Shown piece by piece: positions 14,089 to 21,196 of a DNA stretch of 36,155 nt. The position numbers were made by a program, and so were the translations under genes. The number at the start of each line of letters is the position of its first letter. Position 1 is the stretch's first letter. The notes under the pieces are model-generated. The model did not search any database. It was not told the origin of the DNA and saw only the letters and a program-made list of their open reading frames with translations. The stretch covers positions 1 through 36,155 of the forward strand of contig JAFZFR010000016.1 in NCBI GenBank assembly GCA_017555805.1, in the 5' to 3' direction. This DNA is from Alistipes sp. GTDB lineage: Bacteria > Bacteroidota > Bacteroidia > Bacteroidales > Rikenellaceae.

Positions 14089-15807
14089 CTACTTCTTCTC
14101 AAGGGCTTGCGAAATGTTGATGATGAAGTCACCCATACGCTCAATCTCCGAGATGACATCCATATAATATACGCTCGCAAGGTAGTTTGTGCCATCCTTC
14201 TCGATGCACTTAATCTCCTCCTCACGCAAGATGTTACGCAACTCGTTGATCTCAATCTCGCAATCAACAGCCTTCTTCAGACCGAGCATACTTACGCTCT
14301 CGCCCTTCAGGTTGTCAATCATAATGCCGTATGCCTTATCCACAAGGTTGAGCAATGAGTCGATGTTACGGATGTTGTTCTCATCAAACTGCTTGTCGTG
14401 CATATTGCGACGAGTGAGGATGCGGCTGATAGCCTCGCCCGAGTCACCCAGACTCTCCAACTCATTCACAATCTTATACATAGAATTGATGCTCTCGCGT
14501 GTATGCTCGCTGACACTCTCCTGTGGAATATCCTTCAAGAATGCTGCAATCTCAAACTCGATGCGGTCGGCAATCTCCTCATACTTGACCAACTTCTGAC
14601 GATAGATTTCAAACTCATCACTCTTTGTAGAGTGGATAGCCGAACGGATGTAACCCAAGCCGTTACGCGAAATCTGTGCAAAGTGCTGAATCTCCTTCTG
14701 TGCCTGGCTGATTGAGAGCTCGGCGGTAGATGTGTGACCACCCGAGATAAACTTCAAGCGGAATGCCTCCTCCTCTTGCTGTGGTTTGCCCTTGATGATA
14801 GATGTTACGATTGATACCATCTGTGGGATAAACCAAATTAAAATGCAAGTGTTGAATGTGTTAAACAATGTGTGGAACATAGACAAACCGTAGAGCATAG
14901 CAGTTGACTCCGCTGATGCAGGGTCGATAGTCGATGTTGTTACAATCTCTGCTGGGTTTGGATAGCCCATACCTGCGATTATCAAACCGATGAGGTTTAC
15001 AAATGGCTTGAAGAGTGCCAATGCCCAAATCACACCAAACACATTGAAGAGAGTGTGTGCCAAGGCTGCACGGCGGGCATTTGTGTTAGCCACCGCAGCG
15101 GCGATGTTGGCTGTGATTGTTGTGCCGATATTCTCACCCAAAACCATTGCAGCACCCATATGGAATGGTATCCAGCCCATACTCATCATAATGAGGGTAA
15201 GAGCCATTGTAGCACTTGATGACTGCAAGACGAGGGTCAAAATTGTACCGAACAACATAAAGATTATTACTGAACCAAAGCCCATATCTGCCCAACCCTT
15301 GATGAACTCCAAAACCTCTGGCGTTTCGCGCAAATCGGGCACAGACTCCTTCATAAGCGACAATCCAAGGAACAAGAGTGAGAAACCAATGATACACTCA
15401 CTGAGGTTCTTGCGGCGCTCATTCTTTGAGATGCTCATCACAAAACCCAGAGCCATCAAAGGGACTGCAAGGATTGCAATGTCAGCCTTGAAGCCGAGCA
15501 ACGAGATAAGCCAGGCGGTAACGGTAGTTCCGATGTTAGCGCCCATAATCACGCCTACGGCCTGATGCAGAGCCAGCAGACCAGCGTTCACAAAGCCTAC
15601 GACCATCACCGTTGTTGCGCTCGATGATTGGATGATGGAGGTGATTGTAAGACCCGTAGCAACACTCTTAAAGCGGTTAGAGGTCATCGCCTCAAGGAAC
15701 TTACGCAAGCGGTCACCTGCCGCCTTCTGCAAACCTTCACTCATAAGGTTCATTCCGTAGAGGAACATTCCGAGTGCACCCAAAAGGGTGAAAATCTGTA
15801 AAATCAT
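14089..15807 (-). CDS. Na+/phosphate cotransporter family protein with C-terminal PhoU-like domain
   Basis: This 572-residue protein has an N-terminal membrane part with the inverted repeat of the Na/Pi cotransporter II family. The signature pairs QSSSATT (60-66) with GANIGTT (89-95) and QSSSAT (195-200) with ENIGTT (225-230). The soluble C-terminal part (from about 350) is a helical bundle resembling PhoU, containing repeated charged helices and VNELESLGDSGEAI and ISEIERMGDFIINI. It is expected to move phosphate (or another anion) with sodium at the inner membrane; the PhoU-like tail probably regulates this. It has its own -7 box upstream and a strong terminator, so it is monocistronic. Confidence 0.9.
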   Translation of the reverse strand: MILQIFTLLGALGMFLYGMNLMSEGLQKAAGDRLRKFLEAMTSNRFKSVATGLTITSIIQSSSATTVMVVGFVNAGLLALHQAVGVIMGANIGTTVTAWLISLLGFKADIAILAVPLMALGFVMSISKNERRKNLSECIIGFSLLFLGLSLMKESVPDLRETPEVLEFIKGWADMGFGSVIIFMLFGTILTLVLQSSSATMALTLIMMSMGWIPFHMGAAMVLGENIGTTITANIAAAVANTNARRAALAHTLFNVFGVIWALALFKPFVNLIGLIIAGMGYPNPAEIVTTSTIDPASAESTAMLYGLSMFHTLFNTFNTCILIWFIPQMVSIVTSIIKGKPQQEEEAFRLKFISGGHTSTAELSISQAQKEIQHFAQISRNGLGYIRSAIHSTKSDEFEIYRQKLVKYEEIADRIEFEIAAFLKDIPQESVSEHTRESINSMYKIVNELESLGDSGEAISRILTRRNMHDKQFDENNIRNIDSLLNLVDKAYGIMIDNLKGESVSMLGLKKAVDCEIEINELRNILREEEIKCIEKDGTNYLASVYYMDVISEIERMGDFIINISQALEKK

Positions 15808-15874
15808 AATTAAATTTAGTTTAATGTGTTTCCTGTTTTATTTTTGGGTTATATTAACTAACCTATTGCGACAA

Positions 15875-15882
15875 CAAATGTA
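15875..15882 (-). promoter_or_regulatory. -7 box of the Na/Pi cotransporter gene
   Basis: On the minus strand this reads TACATTTG, matching TAnnTTTG. It would give a 5' leader of roughly 60 nt. Confidence 0.55.
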
Positions 15883-15959
15883 TCAGCGAAATGTTAAGTA
15901 AACTTAAAATTGGTATTATCCTATTATTAAAAAAATGTTTCAAAAATGTTAAATTGATT

Positions 15960-16910
15960 TTATAGATTTTGTGCATAAATCAGATATGCGCTATAGGAAG
16001 CAAAACAGATGAACATTATCAAACCTGCGAGGCGTGTAATCTTACCTCTCATACCCAACGCCAATGGTACACCTGCAGCCGCAATCATCACAAGGTAGTC
16101 AACAAGCGTGATACCTCCGCCAGTAAGTGGCGAGATTTGTGAACTTACGCCTAAAATGAATGTAATGTTGAAGATATTTGAGCCCACGACATTTCCCAAT
16201 GCCAGCTGTGTGTTCTTTTTTGCCGCTGCTGCCAATGATGCTGCGAGTTCTGGCAGTGATGTTCCGCAGGCGATAAGAGTAATAGAGATAAATGCCTCGT
16301 TCACGCCCCATTTGGTGGCAATCACCACAGCCTCCTCGACAAAGAAGTGACAACCCGTCACAAGAACACCCAACCCGAGAACAACCTTTGCAATGGAGAT
16401 AATCAGTCTCTCCCTTACATCCTCAATTTGCTCTTCGCTTATAGTCGAGTTTCTCTTATCACGCAAGAACGACACATAGATAAACAATGCAAATATAAGC
16501 AGAAGGATTATGCCGTCCAGACGACCAATCGAGATGGCGTTGCCGTTGAAGAAGTTGAATGCCATAAGCAGTGCCAGGATTGAGACAAAGATGCATACAG
16601 GCAGGTCGAAACGCTTGTTCTCGCGGCTCACCTTCACTGGGTGTAATAGGGCAGTGATGCCCAAGATGCCGAAGATATTGAAGATGTTAGAGCCTACAAC
16701 ATTACCAATGGCAACATCCACATTTCCCTTGAATGCTCCTGTTGCACTGACCACCAATTCGGGGCAGGATGTTCCGATGCCGACGATAACGGCTCCAATC
16801 ACAAAGTCCGAGATTTTGAATCGGCGAGCTATTGCTACCGAGCCATTCACCAAGTTGTCAGCACCCCAGACAATAGCCAACAACGATACGATTAAAATGA
16901 TATATTCCAT
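15960..16910 (-). CDS. CaCA-family Ca2+/Na+ (or cation/proton) antiporter
   Basis: The 316-residue membrane protein carries the two alpha-repeats of the calcium/cation antiporter superfamily. The first has GIGTSCPEL (44-52) with GNVVGSNIFN (69-78). The second has ACGTSLPELAAS with GNVVGSNIFNI at about 210-250. A hydrophilic loop with many charges (DKRNSTISEEQIEDVRERL) separates the halves, as in YrbG-type proteins. It exchanges Ca2+ or another cation across the inner membrane; the direction and ion are not readable. The ATG at 16910 (MEYIILIV) is preferred over an in-frame TTG at 16964 because the protein then begins directly with the first membrane helix, as homologues do. Confidence 0.9.
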   Translation of the reverse strand: MEYIILIVSLLAIVWGADNLVNGSVAIARRFKISDFVIGAVIVGIGTSCPELVVSATGAFKGNVDVAIGNVVGSNIFNIFGILGITALLHPVKVSRENKRFDLPVCIFVSILALLMAFNFFNGNAISIGRLDGIILLLIFALFIYVSFLRDKRNSTISEEQIEDVRERLIISIAKVVLGLGVLVTGCHFFVEEAVVIATKWGVNEAFISITLIACGTSLPELAASLAAAAKKNTQLALGNVVGSNIFNITFILGVSSQISPLTGGGITLVDYLVMIAAAGVPLALGMRGKITRLAGLIMFICFASYSAYLIYAQNL

Positions 16911-17012
16911 TTTCTGTATTTTTGATAGATGAGTTTTGTGCACTAATATATTGGCGCACGACAAGTTGTTTTAACCTTTTTTGGGTTAAAAATCGTTGAA
17001 AATGGATGTTGG

Positions 17013-17414
17013 CTAAATTCGGAATTGATGCAGGCGTATTAATACAATACTGCCTCGATGTGAGATGAATGGTCTCCAGCCGCAGTTTTCAAGATATGAC
17101 GCACCCTTACGGTCGTCTAATGTCATAGTGCAGGCTGTAAAAGAGTGTAGTTCTTTAGATTGAAAATTTCTGCGTTGAGATTTTTTTAGAGTGGGATTGC
17201 TTGAGGACGAACTGCGTCGTCGGTTTGAAAGATGTGGGTGAGAGTTGTCGTTTGCATCGTGCAGATACTCCTCGTAGCACTCATCTTGACAGAGGTCGGT
17301 TAAGCAATCATACGATTCGGGATTACACGAGGTGGCATCAGTGTCCGTTAAGCCTGTTGCCATCATCACTCCAAACAAGAGTGAAAAGAGTAGTATTTTA
17401 ATCCCGCTTCTCAT
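17013..17414 (-). CDS. Small secreted Cys-containing hypothetical protein
   Basis: This 133-residue product starts with a signal-peptide-like segment (MRSGIKILLFSLLFGVMMATGLT). An acidic Cys-rich stretch follows (CNPESYDCLTDLCQDECYEEY: four Cys in 21 residues), then a basic Ser/Arg-rich linker (NRRRSSSSSN). The C-terminal part contains two more Cys and ends abruptly. No family is recognised. A -7 box (TAACTTTG) lies only 8 bp before the ATG, which would leave almost no leader, so translation may be leaderless or begin at a later ATG (17363 or 17366). Reality of the gene is likely but not certain. Confidence 0.55.
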   Translation of the reverse strand: MRSGIKILLFSLLFGVMMATGLTDTDATSCNPESYDCLTDLCQDECYEEYLHDANDNSHPHLSNRRRSSSSSNPTLKKSQRRNFQSKELHSFTACTMTLDDRKGASYLENCGWRPFISHRGSIVLIRLHQFRI

Positions 17415-17422
17415 TTCCTTCG

Positions 17423-17430
17423 CAAAGTTA
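17423..17430 (-). promoter_or_regulatory. -7 box of the small Cys-containing protein gene
   Basis: On the minus strand this reads TAACTTTG. The predicted transcript start falls within a few bases of the annotated ATG at 17414. Confidence 0.45.
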
Positions 17431-17505
17431 GTTGTAAAGATAGTAAAAATTATTTGATTGTTGTTATCATTTCGTTAATAATTTGGATAGTCCTGCTGTA
17501 ACAAA

Positions 17506-17533
17506 AAACTACCCGATTGTGGTCGGGTAGTTT
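17506..17533 (-). terminator. Terminator of the esterase/S9 peptidase operon
   Basis: AAACTACCCGA (17506-17516) pairs with TCGGGTAGTTT (17523-17533) around a 6-nt loop. The A-run to its left gives a U-tract on the minus strand, 21 bp beyond the peptidase stop. Confidence 0.9.
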
Positions 17534-17553
17534 ATCGCAATGTTTATGCCTCG

Positions 17554-20031
17554 CTATCGGTTTGGAATGTCGATAGGGTTAGGGTCGCGCTCGTCGATAA
17601 GGTGCTCGGTGAAGTAATCAACCAAACGCCAGTAGAAATACTCGTTCATATCGCCGAAGCTGTGACGCTGTGTAGGCAAGTAGAGCATATCGAAACGCTT
17701 GTTGGCGCGAATGAGTGCATCCACCACGCGCGATGTGTTACCTGGGTGTACATTGTTGTCAATCTCGCCGTGTACGAGCATCAGGTGACCCTTCAGGTTG
17801 CGTGCAATCTCTGGGTTGCTCTTGATGCTGTAGAGGAATGTGGTGTCGCCCTTGTCGCTCACCTGCTCCTTCACGCCGTGGTGAGTCTCGCTCCACCAGC
17901 GGTTGTAAATCTTGTTGTCGTGGTTACCCGCGCACGATACCGCAGCCTTGAAGAAGTCCGGGTACTGCAACATCGCAGCCGTAGACATAAAGCCACCACC
18001 CGAGTGACCGTGGATACCCACACGATTTACATCGATGTAGCTGTGGCGTGCCGCCAACTGCTCGATAGCCACCTTCTGGTCAAGCAGACCGTAGTCGCGC
18101 AGGTTGCCGTAGCCGTAGTTGTGATACCACTTCGAGCGGTCGGGGTGACCACCGCGGTTACCTACCGAGATTACGATGAAGCCAGCCTGTGCCAGGCGGT
18201 CAGTGCGTACGCTCATACGGGTATATGGGTAGTTTGTAGCCTCGGTCTGTGGACCTGGATATACATAATCAACTATAGGATAGTGCTTCGTTGAGTCGAA
18301 GTCGAATGGCTTGTACATCACTCCATAGAGGTCTGTGACGCCATCAGCCGCCTTAACGGTAAATGTCTCTGGGAACTTATAGCCGTTAGCCAAGAGTTGC
18401 GAGAAATCGCTCTCCTCGAGTGTCATCAGGCGGTTACCAGCGCAGTCGTAGAGTGCTGTAACGGGGATAGTATCCACGCGAGAGTAGTTGTCCACGAAGT
18501 AGCGGCAAGCATCGTCCACCATTGGAGTGTGGAAGTGGTCGCCCTTGTTGAGGAGTTTCACCTCGCCGCCATCGAGGCTTACAGAGTAGAGGTGCTGGTA
18601 GTAAGGGTTCTCGCCCTTCTCGCGACCCATCGCTGTGAAATATACCTTGCGAGCCTTCTCATCCACCTTCAGGATGTTGTGCACATGCCAAGCGCCCTCG
18701 GTGAGTTTGCGCTTGAGGTTACCCTCGTCGTCATATAAATATAGGTGAGCCCAGCCGTCGCGCTCGCTCCACTGGATAAGTTCCTTGCCCTTGTTCAAGG
18801 CAGAGAGTGGGCGAACCTCGATGTAGGTGTTCATGCGCTCCTCGATGATTGGACGCAGCGTGTCGGCGCCGATAGTGTAAGAGCAGATGTCGATGCGGTG
18901 CAGGTCGCGGCTTGAGCGGGTCACGAAGAAGCGTGTCTCGTCGCCCAACCAAACGCGTGGTTGGTCGTACATATGGCGCTGCTTGTGCTCGCGTGGCGCA
19001 GTTGCGATTGAGAGGGTCTGGTCCTTGAAACGACCTGTCGAAACCTCCTTGCGAGAGTTGTCCTGCATATCGAAGACATAGAGGTGATACTGTGGAGCCT
19101 CCTTCTCGCCTGGCATCTGATACTTGTAGGTCTCAAGTGTTGGGCGTGGCTGTGCGAGTGCGTTGATTACCCACAACTCCTTCACCGCGCGCTGGTCGGT
19201 TACGATTGTTGCGAAGTAGCGTGAGTCTGGCGACCATACGCCGCTTACGCCCTTGCGCTTGCCGTCGAGGAGTTTGTCGGTGTTGAGCAGGCTGTAACCC
19301 TGACCATAGCCGAAGTGTGGCTCACCATCGGTTGTAATCTGTGTCTCAACGATTGTTGTGTCCTTCTCATCCTTCTTGAGTTTCTCATAATCCTCGCGTG
19401 ACATACGGTAGAGGTTCAAGTCCTTGGCATATACCACGGTCTTGCCGTCTGGTGAAACAGACGCCCAGTAGAGTTGCTTTGTCTCGCGCTCCTTATCCTC
19501 GAGGTGTGTGAGTTCCTGTGTCTCGGAATCATAAGAGAAGTAGAATACCTCCTTGCCGCTCACCTTCTTTGGCTTCTTGCCCGCCAGTGAGTCCTCCTTT
19601 GAGAGTGGCTTTGGCTTGGCATCCTGCGATGATGTCACCTCGAAAGTGAATGTGCGACCATCCTCCGCAACCTCCAGGTTGTTGATTGGGAGTTGTGTGC
19701 CGATGAATGGGTCCTTCACAATCTCGGTAAGTTGTGCCGCCAACTTATCGTTGTCGAACAGTGGTGTGCGCTTGCGTGATGCAGGATCTACAACATACCA
19801 CGATGTGCCGTTGCTGGTCTTGTAACTATACCAGAACTTCTCGCCCGAGAGGAACCAGTGTGGATCAACCGATGTCGAGAACAACATATTCTGCAACTTG
19901 CCCGCAGTGTATCGCTCCGCCAATTCGTAGCGATTGCGTGTGCGGGTATTCTCTCTCTCCGTAGGTTTATTCTCTGCCGAGGCGGTGTAGATGGCTGCCA
20001 CGCAGAGCATTGATACGATAAATCTCTTCAT
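17554..20031 (-). CDS. S9-family serine peptidase, DPP-IV-like, secreted
   Basis: This 825-residue protein has a Sec signal peptide (MKRFIVSMLCVAAIYTASA|EN). A long N-terminal beta-propeller of DPPIV_N type follows (about 50-550, with repeated blades such as WSPDSRYFATIV and VSPDGKTVVYAKD). The C-terminal alpha/beta-hydrolase domain carries Ser677 in GHSGGG, Asp758 in HGEIDNNVHP and His790 in QRHSFGD. The nucleophile context is GHSGGG rather than the GWSYGG usual in classical DPP IV, so the specificity may differ. Expected role is periplasmic removal of dipeptides or cleavage of short peptides. It follows the esterase gene by 10 bp and is probably cotranscribed with it. Confidence 0.9.
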   Translation of the reverse strand: MKRFIVSMLCVAAIYTASAENKPTERENTRTRNRYELAERYTAGKLQNMLFSTSVDPHWFLSGEKFWYSYKTSNGTSWYVVDPASRKRTPLFDNDKLAAQLTEIVKDPFIGTQLPINNLEVAEDGRTFTFEVTSSQDAKPKPLSKEDSLAGKKPKKVSGKEVFYFSYDSETQELTHLEDKERETKQLYWASVSPDGKTVVYAKDLNLYRMSREDYEKLKKDEKDTTIVETQITTDGEPHFGYGQGYSLLNTDKLLDGKRKGVSGVWSPDSRYFATIVTDQRAVKELWVINALAQPRPTLETYKYQMPGEKEAPQYHLYVFDMQDNSRKEVSTGRFKDQTLSIATAPREHKQRHMYDQPRVWLGDETRFFVTRSSRDLHRIDICSYTIGADTLRPIIEERMNTYIEVRPLSALNKGKELIQWSERDGWAHLYLYDDEGNLKRKLTEGAWHVHNILKVDEKARKVYFTAMGREKGENPYYQHLYSVSLDGGEVKLLNKGDHFHTPMVDDACRYFVDNYSRVDTIPVTALYDCAGNRLMTLEESDFSQLLANGYKFPETFTVKAADGVTDLYGVMYKPFDFDSTKHYPIVDYVYPGPQTEATNYPYTRMSVRTDRLAQAGFIVISVGNRGGHPDRSKWYHNYGYGNLRDYGLLDQKVAIEQLAARHSYIDVNRVGIHGHSGGGFMSTAAMLQYPDFFKAAVSCAGNHDNKIYNRWWSETHHGVKEQVSDKGDTTFLYSIKSNPEIARNLKGHLMLVHGEIDNNVHPGNTSRVVDALIRANKRFDMLYLPTQRHSFGDMNEYFYWRLVDYFTEHLIDERDPNPIDIPNR

Positions 20032-20041
20032 TTATTTCCTT

Positions 20042-20857
20042 TTATTTGTTCTGTGACTTGAAGTAATTGCTGAAGTAGAGCAACTGATACTGAATAGAGT
20101 TGCGCCAGTAATCCCAGTTGTGAACGCCCTCGCGCACATAGAAGTCGTGCTTGATGCCCGCCTTGAGCAGACGCTCGTGGAGGTCGCAGTTCACGCCGAA
20201 GAAGAAGTCGTCGTAACCGCAGTCGATGATAAGGCTCAACTGACCTGGCTTGATACGATCAACGAGGTTTACAACGGTGTGCTCCTCCCAGTTCTCTGGG
20301 TGCTCCTCGATTGTGCCGAGGCGCTTTGAGATACCCCAGTTCTTTGGGAAAGGACGGATATCCACACCGCCCGATGTGCTACCAGCAGCGCCGTAGATGT
20401 CGGGGTTACGGAAGGCGAGGTAGAGCGCGCCGTGACCACCCATCGAAAGGCCAGAAATAGCGCGTGACTCGCGGCGAGGGTTGGTCTTGTAGTGTGAGTC
20501 GATGTACTCGATGAGCTCCTTCGTAACGAATGTCTCATACTTGTAGGTTGGATCAACGGGGCTGTCGAAGTACCAGCTGTCGTAGCCGCCGTCGGGCAAC
20601 ACAAGCATAATACCATAGCGGTCCACCCAATCAGAGGCCTTGCCCCAGGCGTCCCACTCCTCGAACTTGCCGCTGTGACCGTGCAGAAGATAGACCACCG
20701 AGAGGTCCTTCATCTCGTGGTAGCCGTCAGGCAAAACCACTCTCACCATCACATTCTTATCCATAGCCTTGCTATGAATGGCGATAGTCTCACGCTGGAA
20801 AGACCACGCCGAGCAGCACACCAAAATGGCTGCCATCAAGAGGAAAAGTTTTTTCAT
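20042..20857 (-). CDS. Secreted esterase of the esterase-D/feruloyl esterase-like family
   Basis: The 271-residue protein has a signal peptide (MKKLFLLMAAILVCCSAWSF, cleavage near 17-20). The PF00756-type alpha/beta-hydrolase shows the oxyanion region LLHGHSGKFEEW (57-68), nucleophile Ser138 in GLSMGG, a likely Asp216 or Asp217 in DCGYDDFF, and His246 in EGVHNWDYW. Members hydrolyse carbohydrate or phenolic esters, or S-formylglutathione; a secreted member in Bacteroidales more likely acts on glycan esters. The ATG at 20857 is preferred to an upstream in-frame start at 20977, because the extension spans the -7 box at 20896-20903 and lacks a signal-peptide character. Confidence 0.88.
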   Translation of the reverse strand: MKKLFLLMAAILVCCSAWSFQRETIAIHSKAMDKNVMVRVVLPDGYHEMKDLSVVYLLHGHSGKFEEWDAWGKASDWVDRYGIMLVLPDGGYDSWYFDSPVDPTYKYETFVTKELIEYIDSHYKTNPRRESRAISGLSMGGHGALYLAFRNPDIYGAAGSTSGGVDIRPFPKNWGISKRLGTIEEHPENWEEHTVVNLVDRIKPGQLSLIIDCGYDDFFFGVNCDLHERLLKAGIKHDFYVREGVHNWDYWRNSIQYQLLYFSNYFKSQNK

Positions 20858-20895
20858 ATTAATTTGAGTTTTGTTTTTACTTTCGCAGTAATGTG

Positions 20896-20903
20896 CAAAT
20901 ATA
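20896..20903 (-). promoter_or_regulatory. -7 box of the esterase/S9 peptidase operon
   Basis: On the minus strand this reads TATATTTG, 38 bp before the ATG at 20857. It matches TAnnTTTG and rules out the longer esterase start. Confidence 0.6.
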
Positions 20904-21020
20904 CTCAAAAAGAGTGGAAAATAAGTTTGTATTCCCAATAAAATGATTAAATTTGCGTAAAGAATGGGATTTCTCATTCGTGAAAAATATTTTTGAAAAG
21001 AAGCGTTATGCTTATCTTGT

Positions 21021-21136
21021 ACTTGAAAACGTAGGAAATTTTCAATTAGGATACAAGGATGGCATAGTGGTTCTCACGCTATAGCGTGGGCTACTATTGT
21101 TACATCTGTATCCGAGGTTTCCTACGACCTTCAAGT
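21021..21136. other. 116-nt five-helix nested palindrome upstream of the S1C protease (candidate structured RNA or mobile repeat)
   Basis: Complementary arms nest in order: ACTTGAA (21021-21027) with TTCAAGT (21130-21136), GTAGGAAA (21031-21038) with TTTCCTAC (21118-21125), GGATACA (21049-21055) with TGTATCC (21107-21113), ATAGT (21064-21068) with ACTAT (21093-21097), and CACGC (21075-21079) with GCGTG (21084-21088) around TATA. A near-consensus promoter (TTTG at 20992-20995, TATCTTG at 21013-21019, 17-bp spacer) would start transcription at about the left edge, so the structure could be a transcribed RNA. No reverse transcriptase or transposase is adjacent. Confidence 0.75.
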
Positions 21137-21144
21137 AAGAGTGT

Positions 21145-21162
21145 GGCATTGTGGTTCACGCT
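21145..21162 (+). repeat. Partial second copy of the hairpin-apex sequence
   Basis: GGCATTGTGGTTCACGCT repeats the left apex of the preceding palindrome (21061-21080, GGCATAGTGGTTCTCACGCT) with one substitution and a 2-nt deletion. It has no matching right arm, so it looks like a truncated copy. It lies 35 bp before the protease start codon. Confidence 0.6.
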
Positions 21163-21196
21163 TTTAATTTGAATTAAAATTTAAACTATGTAATAT

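Noticed and set aside
21021-21136. Retron-type ncRNA
   Set aside because: The nested hairpin is msd-like in shape, but there is no reverse transcriptase and the adjacent gene is a secreted protease.
21021-21136. Invertible promoter of the phase-variation type
   Set aside because: Inverted arms are continuous nested helices down to a 4-nt loop, leaving no promoter-bearing segment to invert, and no invertase is nearby.
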